The translations under genes and the position numbers were made by a program. A stretch of DNA of 64,000 bases from NCBI GenBank assembly GCA_016214125.1, contig JACRPC010000021.1, positions 97,001 to 161,000 of the forward strand, read 5' to 3'. The DNA comes from Rhodospirillales bacterium (GTDB lineage Bacteria; Pseudomonadota; Alphaproteobacteria; Rhodospirillales; WMHbin7). Shown piece by piece: positions 22,856-30,572 of this stretch (position 1 is the first letter of the stretch; each line of letters opens with the position of its first letter). The notes beneath the pieces are model-generated. The model did no database searches. It was not told where the DNA came from and saw nothing but the letters and a program-made list of their open reading frames with translations.

Positions 22856-25330
22856 CTACGCTTTTTCGACCGTGACTTTGCCCGTGTAGTAACAGGCCAG
22901 TCCCGAAATGGGGTCGGAGACGTTCTCGGTGACCTCGCTCACATTCCCCGACCCGCGACCCTTGGCCCATCGCCCATAGGCCCAGTGGCCGAAGCCGAAG
23001 GGCAGGACGATGGTGTCGGGCCGCAAGCCCGCGTAGTAGCGCGCGGTGGCCGAGATGGTGCCGATCGAGGATTTCACCCGCACCTTGTCGCCATCGGCGA
23101 TGTTGCGCTTCTTCGCCGCCTCGGGGTGGATCTCCATGAGATTCTGGGTGCGGCCGCCCGAGGTCGGCTGATAGATGTTGATCGCCCAAGGCGTATTGGC
23201 CGAACGGCCTTCGGCATGCGCCGACGATTTGGGCGTCACCACATGAAGATCGCCGCCGCCGGTATGCTTGGCCTCGAACCATTGCGGAAACCCGACCCGC
23301 TCCGCGGGAATGCCGACCTTGGCGGTGACGAAGTCGGCCTTCGCTTCCATCAACCCCGACTTGAACTCAAACTTCCCGGACGGGGTCTTGAGCAGCTTCT
23401 TCTTCACCTCTTCCGCGTCCATCTTCTTGGCGTAGGCGGTGCCGTCCCATTCGTAGAATTCGCCCCGCACCTGGCGCCAGTGATAGGGCTTCTTGTACCA
23501 GACGCCTTTCTGCACCCAGGTCTCGAAGCTGTTGACGCCATTGTCGCCGGGACTCTTCTCGAAGCCCTTGGCCAGGGCCTTGACGACGTTCTCGGTGTTG
23601 CCGACGGCTTTGTAATAATCGCCCATCGGCCCCTTCATCCGCTTGCCGATCTCGATCAGGATGTCGCCGAACACCTTGGTGTCGTGCACCGGCTTGACGG
23701 CCGGCGTGCGCAATTGCGCCAGCGGATAACCCTGGAAGGGATAGGTGGGCGCGTCCTGAAGACGCTCGAGATAGGTGTGATCGGGCAGGACGAGATCGGC
23801 AAAGACCGAGGTTTCGCCCGGGAAGGGCGAGGTGTCGATGACGAAAATGTCCTTGAGCGCGGTTTCCCAGTCCTTGCAGCCCGGCGCGCTGAAGATCGGG
23901 CTGGTGAGATAGAACATCATGGTGTCGATCTTGTAGGGATTGCCGGCCAGATGGTGCTTGGCCACGCCCTGCAACTGGTTGTCGGCCATCGGCCATTCGG
24001 CCGAGCCCACCAGGTCCATGCGCGGCTTCTTGCGCTCGGGCGCCTTGGCATAATCGTCCAGGAAATCATCCGACTTGACGTCGAGGCTGCCGTAGGCGGG
24101 GCCCATTTGATAGGCGAGCCCGCCCTTGGCGAACAGCGAGCCGACCAGCGCATTCAGAGCGTGAATGGCCATGCCGGTGTGGACGCCGTTGGTGTGGGCG
24201 GTGGGGCCGCGCTCGAACAGGGCCATCGCCGGCCGGGTGGAGCCGAATTCGCGCGCCACCGTCACAATTTCCTTGACGGTGAGCGTGGTGATCTTCGACG
24301 CCCATTCCGGGGTGGCGTCCTTGACCACCGCGTTCCACCACTCGATCAGGCCCGACACCCACTTTTCCTTGAAGCTGTCGGCGGCCAGGGTCTTGCCGGC
24401 CTCGAATTTCATCGCCGGATCGGCGAAATCGCCGACGAAGTCGCGTTCCCACAGGCCTTCGGTGAGAATCACATGCGCGATCGCCAGGGCGAAGGCGCCG
24501 TCGGTGGCCGGTTTGATCATCACCAGCCGGTCGGCGGCGGCGCCGGTGGTGGTGAGCCGAACATCGACCACGGTCACCCGAGCCCGGGGCGATTTGGTGC
24601 GCAAATGGCCCCAGACCTGGAGATTGTTGTTGTAGGGCCGGAAGGCCTCGAGGAAGCCGGCGCCGAAATTGAGGATGTAATTCGTGTTGAGATAGTCGTA
24701 GCTGTTGTAATCCTTGTTGCCGTCGGTCGCGTGTTTGGCCTTCTTCGAGCCGTCCGAACACATCGAGGAATGGCCGAGCCCGATATTGGGCGAGCCATAG
24801 AGCTTGCCGAACGTCCCCAATAGCCCGGCGCAGGAGGCGCCCCAGCCGCGGCCAAAGGCCAGCGTGAAGCGATGGCTTTCGCCCTTGTCGCGCAAGGCTT
24901 GAAGGCGGGCGGCGACCGTGTTGAGCGCCTCATCCCACGAGATCGGGACGAATTTCGGATCTTGGTCGCGCCCCTTGTTGGGGTTGGTGCGCTTCATCGG
25001 CCCCTTGAACCGATCGGGATCGTAAAGGATGTAGGTGCCGAGATGACCCTTGGGGCAGAGCTTGCCGTTGGCGATCGGATGATCGGGGTTGCCGTAGATG
25101 GCATGCACCTTGCCGCCCGTGGTGTAAACATCGATGCCGCAGCGCGCCGGGCACTGGTGGCAGATGTTCTTGTTGACGACGGTGGCGGTGCCGGCGGCGC
25201 TGGCCGCCTGCTGGGCACTCGCCGGAGCGAGCGTGCCGCCGCTCAGGCCGATCCCGGTGGCGGCAACCGCCCCCGTGGCTCCGGTGGCCTGCAGGAACCG
25301 GCGTCGGCTGGTCTTGAATTCAAGGGTCAT
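22856..25330 (-). CDS. Tat-exported molybdopterin oxidoreductase, ArrA/ArxA-like catalytic subunit
   Basis: An 824-residue catalytic subunit. A Tat signal SRRRFLQA (8-15) leads to a [4Fe-4S] site C57-C60-C64-C92. The molybdenum ligand is probably C191 in GLGHSSMCSDGSKK. Around it H187, K196 and Y208 fall at -4, +5 and +17, the spacing I recall for the arsenate-reductase ArrA pocket; R161 in FGRGWG is near the expected arginine. The molybdopterin-dinucleotide-binding C-terminal domain (about 680-820) is complete. Gene order and the divergent X-S-R sensors match the arx locus, so arsenite oxidation is my best guess; thiosulfate, polysulfide or selenium oxyanions remain possible. Confidence 0.8.
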   Translation of the reverse strand: MTLEFKTSRRRFLQATGATGAVAATGIGLSGGTLAPASAQQAASAAGTATVVNKNICHQCPARCGIDVYTTGGKVHAIYGNPDHPIANGKLCPKGHLGTYILYDPDRFKGPMKRTNPNKGRDQDPKFVPISWDEALNTVAARLQALRDKGESHRFTLAFGRGWGASCAGLLGTFGKLYGSPNIGLGHSSMCSDGSKKAKHATDGNKDYNSYDYLNTNYILNFGAGFLEAFRPYNNNLQVWGHLRTKSPRARVTVVDVRLTTTGAAADRLVMIKPATDGAFALAIAHVILTEGLWERDFVGDFADPAMKFEAGKTLAADSFKEKWVSGLIEWWNAVVKDATPEWASKITTLTVKEIVTVAREFGSTRPAMALFERGPTAHTNGVHTGMAIHALNALVGSLFAKGGLAYQMGPAYGSLDVKSDDFLDDYAKAPERKKPRMDLVGSAEWPMADNQLQGVAKHHLAGNPYKIDTMMFYLTSPIFSAPGCKDWETALKDIFVIDTSPFPGETSVFADLVLPDHTYLERLQDAPTYPFQGYPLAQLRTPAVKPVHDTKVFGDILIEIGKRMKGPMGDYYKAVGNTENVVKALAKGFEKSPGDNGVNSFETWVQKGVWYKKPYHWRQVRGEFYEWDGTAYAKKMDAEEVKKKLLKTPSGKFEFKSGLMEAKADFVTAKVGIPAERVGFPQWFEAKHTGGGDLHVVTPKSSAHAEGRSANTPWAINIYQPTSGGRTQNLMEIHPEAAKKRNIADGDKVRVKSSIGTISATARYYAGLRPDTIVLPFGFGHWAYGRWAKGRGSGNVSEVTENVSDPISGLACYYTGKVTVEKA

Positions 25331-25344
25331 GCGGACTCCTCCCT

Positions 25345-26460
25345 CTAAGAAAGCGATTCGGTGACGGTGGTCGGTGTGGACCTGCGGCCGGCTTCGGCGA
25401 GCGCCAAACCAAGACGGCCAAGTTGGTTCCGCCTTTGGCAGGCGGGGCAGAGCGACAGGGGCTGGGCGGCGACATGGTCGCGCCCGCAGGCCGAACAGGC
25501 AAAAACCGCGCGGTGGCCCAACGCGATCCGCCCTTCGGACGGGCTTCCGTTCCCGTCTTGGACAAGGGATAGGGCCGCTTCCGGGCATTGGGCGGCGCAG
25601 CGGCCGCAGGCCAGGCAATCCGTGGCGGCGAAGCTCAGTCTCCGGCTGGCGCCTTCCGATTCCAGGCGAAGCGCACCAGTGGGGCAGACGGCGGCGCAAA
25701 CGCCATGCGCCTGGCAAGCCGCATCCAACGCGAGGGATGGGAAGTGAATGGCGGGCAGGCCATTGCCGTACCGTCGGGCCAGGGCGCTTAACCGCTCCGT
25801 CCCACGATGGCGCTTGGCCAACGGTCCGGTTGGCGCCCGATCCTCGGTCGTGGCTCCCAGGCGGCGCAAGAGATCGCGCCGCGTTGGCGCGTCACCGCCC
25901 AAGCGATCGTCGCGGAGTTTGGGGTCAAGGTGCTGGACGTCCCGACGCGGCGCCAAACGCTCCTGAAGTCCCATTGCCGCAAACAGCGCTTTCACCCGAT
26001 CAAGCGCCGCCTGGGCGGGATGCGGGCCGGCGGGCGCGCCGACCGGACAGGTGTCGCACCAACCGCGATCGATCACGATCACCGGCTGACCCTTGGCCGC
26101 CAACACCCAGGCGAGAAGAGCCTCGACATCGAGCGCCCCCAAACAAGGCAGCCGGGTTTCGGGATCGGCGCAGCGGCTGGCTGGCACACGCGCGCATTCA
26201 AGATGGACCGGGCCGGTGGCGCGCCAGCGAACCGGCGGTTCGACCCCGGCGATCGAAAGGGCGTCGGTCGGACAGGCGGCTGCGCAGCGGCCACAGGCCT
26301 GGCAGTCGGCGCTTAGGCGAAATTCCTTGGGATCGACGGCGATTGCCGAGACCGGGCAGGCGTCTTGGCAGGCTTGGCAGGGCGCAAAGGGAGGCCGCTG
26401 CGGCAAGCAGCCGCCGCTGTGATAGTGCAACTCGCGTCGGGCGACGTCGATGCGGACCAT
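25345..26460 (-). CDS. Polyferredoxin with C-terminal zinc-ribbon-like motif (ArxB'-like)
   Basis: A 371-residue protein with four ferredoxin motifs in two pairs. The first pair is near residues 28-63 (CQACQDACP; CQACGRCAAACP), the second near 255-300 (ACQAHGVCAAVCP; CLACGRCAAQCP). Between them lie further CxxC-type cysteines (WCDTCPVG), and the C-terminus ends with CSACG...CPACQ. There is no signal peptide, so it is probably cytoplasmic and may help assembly or electron transfer. It is the first gene of the leftward operon, 14 bp before the catalytic subunit, the place taken by arxB' in arx loci. The function of that gene is unproven. Confidence 0.8.
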   Translation of the reverse strand: MVRIDVARRELHYHSGGCLPQRPPFAPCQACQDACPVSAIAVDPKEFRLSADCQACGRCAAACPTDALSIAGVEPPVRWRATGPVHLECARVPASRCADPETRLPCLGALDVEALLAWVLAAKGQPVIVIDRGWCDTCPVGAPAGPHPAQAALDRVKALFAAMGLQERLAPRRDVQHLDPKLRDDRLGGDAPTRRDLLRRLGATTEDRAPTGPLAKRHRGTERLSALARRYGNGLPAIHFPSLALDAACQAHGVCAAVCPTGALRLESEGASRRLSFAATDCLACGRCAAQCPEAALSLVQDGNGSPSEGRIALGHRAVFACSACGRDHVAAQPLSLCPACQRRNQLGRLGLALAEAGRRSTPTTVTESLS

Positions 26461-26605
26461 ATGGATATTGCGTTTCCCATTTGGCCGATTGATTCAAAGT
26501 TCGGCCTTGAGTGGCGATTGGATCGGCAGGCCGCCCCCTTGCGCAAACTCTTAATGAGGAGTTTCCCTGCCTCCCTCCTATTTTCTTTTGGAACTAGTCT
26601 GACTG

Positions 26606-26621
26606 GTTACGTGTCGGTAAC
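26606..26621. promoter_or_regulatory. Palindromic site GTTAC-N6-GTAAC, copy 1
   Basis: GTTAC-GTGTCG-GTAAC lies 146 bp upstream of the ArxB'-like start. With the second copy it is the only repeated dyad seen in the 346 bp divergent region, and is the obvious candidate binding site for the NtrC-like regulator encoded at 29160-30497. Confidence 0.55.
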
Positions 26622-26695
26622 GCACCTCTTCGCCGGCCCGACCTTTTCGAGTTTCCGATCAACGACCATGATCAAGTCCTAATGGACCGGCTGGC

Positions 26696-26711
26696 GTTAC
26701 CGTGTCGTAAC
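26696..26711. promoter_or_regulatory. Palindromic site GTTAC-N6-GTAAC, copy 2
   Basis: GTTAC-CGTGTC-GTAAC repeats copy 1 with the same arms and the same spacer length, 90 bp away. It is 96 bp upstream of the binding-protein start, so the pair could serve both divergent operons. Confidence 0.55.
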
Positions 26712-26806
26712 CTCAATTTCTTCCGCACCGCACAATTACTTGTGTTCCTTGCGGATTCCCAAGCTAGGCTGGCACACTACCCTCCGCAAGACGAGACGGT
26801 GACGGT

Positions 26807-27682
26807 GTGCGGACAAACCGGCGACAAACGTTGAAGGGCTTGGGTCTTGGCCTTGGTTTGGCGGTAGTGCCTAAGGCCCTGCTTGCGGCCGCGGCAACGC
26901 CGGCGGTCCGTTTCGGCCTCACCGCCGTGGTCGTGCGCGAGAATTTGCACTTCTACGATCGCTGGTCGGCCTATCTCGAATCGCGGATCGGACACAAGGT
27001 GGCGTTCGTCCAGCGCCGTTCTTACCGCGAGATTATGGACATGCTCGAAGCCGACGAACTCGACTTCGCCTGGATCTGTGGCTTCCCCTACGTCCAGGCG
27101 AGTGCCACGATAGGCCTTCTGGTGGTGCCGCTCTACGGCGGCGTTCCCCTTTATCAGTCCTACATCATTACGCATCGTGACAATCCGGCGGTGGCCCTAA
27201 GCCAGCTCGAGGGCTCGGTCTTCGCCTATTCCGACCCCAATTCCAATTCGGGCTTCCTGGTGCCCAGGGCGCAATTGGCCGCCTTGGGCTGGGCGCCGGA
27301 CCGCTTCTTCCGCCTTTCCTTCTTCACCTACAGCCATGCCGAGACCGTGCAGGCGGTTTCCGAGCGGGTGGCCGATGCCGGCGCGGTCGATTCCTATGTC
27401 TGGGACTATTTGCGCCGCTTTCAACCCGAGCAGGTGGAGCGGACCAAGATCATCCAACGCTCCGATCTGTACGGATTTCCGCCGATCGTCTATCGCCCGC
27501 GCACGCCCCCGACCCTGCGCGAGACCATGGCCCGCGAGCTGGTGGCGATGACCGGCACCGCCGAAGGGCGGGCGCTTCTCGATGATCTCATGCTGGACGG
27601 ATTTTCCCGCCAGACGCCGGGGCTGTTCGATGGCATCCGCCGATTGGCCGACCGTGTGCCGCGAACGCCTGCCGCCCCATGA
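26807..27682 (+). CDS. PhnD-like periplasmic binding protein, sensor component (ArxX/AioX-like)
   Basis: A 291-residue protein starting at GTG 26807. RRQTLKGLGLGLGLAVVP (5-22) is a Tat-like signal. The mature part is a phosphonate-binding (PhnD)-type protein: FGLTAVVVRENLHFYDRW, LEADELDFAWICGFPYV and FAYSDPNSNSGFLVPRAQL are family landmarks. The only cysteine, C91 in AWICG, lies where the arsenite-sensing AioX proteins are reported to carry their essential Cys. No transporter genes accompany it; instead a kinase gene overlaps its stop by four bases. I infer it binds the substrate in the periplasm and signals to the kinase. Confidence 0.8.
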   Translation: MRTNRRQTLKGLGLGLGLAVVPKALLAAAATPAVRFGLTAVVVRENLHFYDRWSAYLESRIGHKVAFVQRRSYREIMDMLEADELDFAWICGFPYVQASATIGLLVVPLYGGVPLYQSYIITHRDNPAVALSQLEGSVFAYSDPNSNSGFLVPRAQLAALGWAPDRFFRLSFFTYSHAETVQAVSERVADAGAVDSYVWDYLRRFQPEQVERTKIIQRSDLYGFPPIVYRPRTPPTLRETMARELVAMTGTAEGRALLDDLMLDGFSRQTPGLFDGIRRLADRVPRTPAAP

Positions 27683-29163
27683 AGCTGCTCCGTCCGCAAG
27701 TTTGGAGCCTGTCGGTCAAGCTGCCGCTCACACTGTCGGCGGTCGTGGTGGGCGTGTCGGGCGTCATTGCCACCACCATCATCTTGCAAGATCACCAGCG
27801 CTTGAATACGGCGCTTGAGGAAAAGGCGTTGTTCATGGCGCGTGCCGTGGCGGCCACCGCCATCGAGGACGTGCTGCGCAACGACTTCTGGTCCCTCTAC
27901 AAATCGCTACGCCAAGTGGCGACGGGCCTGACCGATCAGGCTCGCGACAGCCGCGTGCTCACCGGCATGGTGCTCGACTCCGAGGGCCGCGTGTTGGCGC
28001 ATTTGGCGCCGGCCCGCCATCGCCTGGGGCTGCCGCTGGAGACGGAAACCGAGCCCGAAGCTGAGTTCAAGGAACGCAGTCTGGCGCTGCGGCAAGGGGC
28101 GGTCGCTTGGGGTGTCGATGGCAAGACCGGATTTGTCGAGGGCATGGTGCCGATCATGGCCGCCGACAAACATCTTGGCGTCGTGCGGCTGCGCCTTTCG
28201 ACGATCGAACTCGATGCCCGCACCCGCGCCGTTACCGCGACAGCGCTGGGCTGGACCTTGGCGCTTGCCCTGGCCGGAAGCCTTCTTGGCGCGGTGATTT
28301 CGATACGCATGGTTCGGCCCCTTAGCGCGCTCAACCACGCGATGGAACGTCTGGGACGGGGCGAGGCGGCGGGCGCCATCGCGGTGCGCGAGCGCGACGA
28401 AATCGGCCAGCTTGTGCATGGCTTCCAGCGCATGGCGGAGGAACTCGCCAACAAGCAGCGACTGGAACGCGAGATGGCGCGCGACGAGAAACTTGTGGCG
28501 CTAGGCCGAATCGCCGCCGGCGTCGCCCACGAAATCAACAACCCGTTGGCGGGCCTGTTCAACTGCCTGTCCAACATCCGCGACCATCCCGACGACGCAA
28601 CGCTGGTGCGCCGCTACCTGCCGATGATCGAACAGGGCCTGTCGCGCATCCGCGCGCTGGTGCAGGACCTTCTGATCGAATTGCGCGCCGAGCAGGCCTG
28701 GGAGCCGGCCGACGTTCTTTGTCTAGACGAGCTGCGCGATCTTATCCGCGCCGAAATCGGCGACGCGCCGATCGAGCTGGTCTGGCGCAACAAGGCCGCC
28801 GGCCTGGCCAGAATCAACAAGCCGCGATGCCAACTCGTGCTTCTCAATCTTCTCAAGAACGCGGTGCAGGCGATGCCCGACGGCGGGCGGCTTGAGTTGG
28901 AAACCGGCGTCGAGGGCGAAACGCTGACCTTGTGCGTCTCCGACACCGGAATCGGCATTCCGCCGGAAAACCTAAGCCGGCTGTTCGATCCCTTCTTCAC
29001 CACCCGGCCTTCGGGAACCGGGCTGGGCCTATGGATCAGCTATCGGCTGGTGGTGTCCATGCGAGGCAGCATCGTGGCCGAAAGTCGACCGGGCGGCGGC
29101 GCCCGATTCCTTTTGCGCCTGCCGATCGATGGCGGACCGCCGGTGCGGGAGATGCCGACATGA
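27679..29163 (+). CDS. Membrane sensor histidine kinase (ArxS/AioS-like)
   Basis: A 494-residue kinase. Membrane helices at about 14-34 and 186-208 enclose a 150-residue periplasmic domain that could dock the binding protein. A HAMP segment (about 209-262) leads to the dimerisation/phosphoacceptor helix with H284 (GVAHEINNPLAGL), then the ATPase domain with N (LLNLLKNAVQAMPDGG), G1 (VSDTGIGIPP), F (LFDPFFTTRP) and G2 (GTGLGLWI) boxes. It is coupled by ATGA overlaps to both the binding-protein gene and the regulator gene, so the three form one signalling operon. Confidence 0.9.
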   Translation: MKLLRPQVWSLSVKLPLTLSAVVVGVSGVIATTIILQDHQRLNTALEEKALFMARAVAATAIEDVLRNDFWSLYKSLRQVATGLTDQARDSRVLTGMVLDSEGRVLAHLAPARHRLGLPLETETEPEAEFKERSLALRQGAVAWGVDGKTGFVEGMVPIMAADKHLGVVRLRLSTIELDARTRAVTATALGWTLALALAGSLLGAVISIRMVRPLSALNHAMERLGRGEAAGAIAVRERDEIGQLVHGFQRMAEELANKQRLEREMARDEKLVALGRIAAGVAHEINNPLAGLFNCLSNIRDHPDDATLVRRYLPMIEQGLSRIRALVQDLLIELRAEQAWEPADVLCLDELRDLIRAEIGDAPIELVWRNKAAGLARINKPRCQLVLLNLLKNAVQAMPDGGRLELETGVEGETLTLCVSDTGIGIPPENLSRLFDPFFTTRPSGTGLGLWISYRLVVSMRGSIVAESRPGGGARFLLRLPIDGGPPVREMPT

Positions 29164-30497
29164 ACGATCCGACTCCCTTTGGCGATTTGAAGGTCCTGGT
29201 CGTCGAGGATGACGACATTGTGCGCGTCACCCTTACCGACCGGCTTAAGGCCGAGGGGATTCCCAGCGCCGAGGCCGGAAACTTGGCCGAGGCGGCTTCG
29301 ATCCTGGCCGGCGGCGCCATCGATCTGGTCATCAGCGACATCCGACTGCCCGATGGCTCGGGCAAGGAATTGTTTGAACGGATAAGCCGCCATCAACCGG
29401 GGCTTCCGGTCGTATTGATGACCGCGTTCGCCTCGGTGGCCGACGCGGTTGCCCTCGTGCAGGCCGGCGCCATCGATTACATCGAAAAGCCCTTTGCGTT
29501 GGACGAGCTGGTGGCCAAAATCACCCGCGTGCTCGGCGCGATCCAGGACGCGCGCGGCGATTCGGGCGGAGAGGTCCGCTATCGCCTGGGCGATGGCCTG
29601 ATGGGTCGTGCCCCAGCCATCCGGCGGATCGAACGTCTGATCGCCCGCCTGCACGCCAACGACAGTCCCGTCCTTATCGTCGGCGAGGCGGGCCTGGGCA
29701 AGAAAGTGTTGGCTCGCCTCGTCCATCACGCCAGCCGGCGCGCCGACGGCCCGTTCGTCAAAATTAACGGCTCGATGGGCAAGGATCTGATCAAGGAACT
29801 GGGCGGCGAGAATGGCGCGCTGCGCCGCGCCGTCGGCGGCACACTTTATCTCGATACCCTGGCCGGGCTGCCCGACGACGTGCAACGGGTGCTGCTCGAT
29901 CTGGTGCGCGCGCCGCCCCAACGCGGCGCCGGCGCCGGCAAACCGTTGCATGACATCCGCATCATTGCCGGCAGCCAGGAGCGTCCCGAAATCTTGCTCG
30001 AAACGGGTCGGCTGCGCTCGGACCTGTTCTGGAACCTCAACATCATCCGCATCGAGATTCCGCCGCTCCGCGAGCGGCCCCAGGATATCGTCGCCTTCGC
30101 CCGCCAGATTCTCAACGATCTGGCCCAGGGTGGGCATCGTCAATTGGCCGGTCTGTCGCCCGAGGCCGAACTCCGGTTGGCCGGTCTCGATCTGCCCGGC
30201 AATGTGCGCGAACTGCGCACGCTTCTGGAGCGGGCGGTGGCGCTGTGCGACGGCACGCGCATCGAGGCCCATGATCTGATGCCGCTGGCCGATGCCGATT
30301 CGGATGGCGGCGACGACCTTCTGCGGACCGGGCGCGGCGAGGCGACGCTCAAGGACGCGGTCGAGGGCGCGGAGCAGACCGCGATCCGTCAGGCCCTGAT
30401 CCAGAACCAGGGCGCCATCGCCAAGACCGCCGAGGCGCTGGGGATCTCGCGCAAGAATCTGTGGGAAAAAATGCGCCGCTACGGCATCACGCCTTGA
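29160..30497 (+). CDS. NtrC-type response regulator with a degenerate AAA+ domain (ArxR/AioR-like)
   Basis: A 445-residue regulator. The receiver has D60 (VISDIRLPDGS) and K110 (YIEKPFAL). The central domain begins with Walker A GEAGLGKK (175-182), but the GAFTGA loop that contacts sigma54 is missing: KELGGENGALRRAVGGTLYL goes straight to Walker B, which reads LDTL instead of LDEI. The arginine-rich sensor region RLRSDLFWNLNIIRIEIPPL is kept. A Fis-type helix-turn-helix ends the protein (TAEALGISRKNLWEKMRRYG). It probably binds the GTTAC-N6-GTAAC sites and acts without sigma54. The start ATG overlaps the kinase stop. Confidence 0.88.
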   Translation: MNDPTPFGDLKVLVVEDDDIVRVTLTDRLKAEGIPSAEAGNLAEAASILAGGAIDLVISDIRLPDGSGKELFERISRHQPGLPVVLMTAFASVADAVALVQAGAIDYIEKPFALDELVAKITRVLGAIQDARGDSGGEVRYRLGDGLMGRAPAIRRIERLIARLHANDSPVLIVGEAGLGKKVLARLVHHASRRADGPFVKINGSMGKDLIKELGGENGALRRAVGGTLYLDTLAGLPDDVQRVLLDLVRAPPQRGAGAGKPLHDIRIIAGSQERPEILLETGRLRSDLFWNLNIIRIEIPPLRERPQDIVAFARQILNDLAQGGHRQLAGLSPEAELRLAGLDLPGNVRELRTLLERAVALCDGTRIEAHDLMPLADADSDGGDDLLRTGRGEATLKDAVEGAEQTAIRQALIQNQGAIAKTAEALGISRKNLWEKMRRYGITP

Positions 30498-30572
30498 ACC
30501 GGCCGTTCAGTTGTTGTTGACCGCGATCGACCCAAGGCACACCGAGCCGCGCTTGCCCGCGCCGGCCTGCGC

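Noticed and set aside
21899-24823. Very long open frame (974 codons) on the plus strand
   Set aside because: It is antisense to the membrane, Fe-S and catalytic subunits of the molybdoenzyme. High GC makes stop codons rare in this frame, and its product has no recognisable domain.
22856-25330. Tetrathionate or polysulfide reductase as the first-choice name
   Set aside because: Those families share the NrfD and Fe-S subunits, but gene order, the second polyferredoxin and the PhnD-like sensor trio fit arx better. The alternative is kept open in the entry.
26461-26806. Sigma54 promoters for the divergent molybdoenzyme/sensor operons
   Set aside because: I scanned both strands for GG-N10-GC with the right flanks and found none; the regulator also lacks the sigma54-contact loop.
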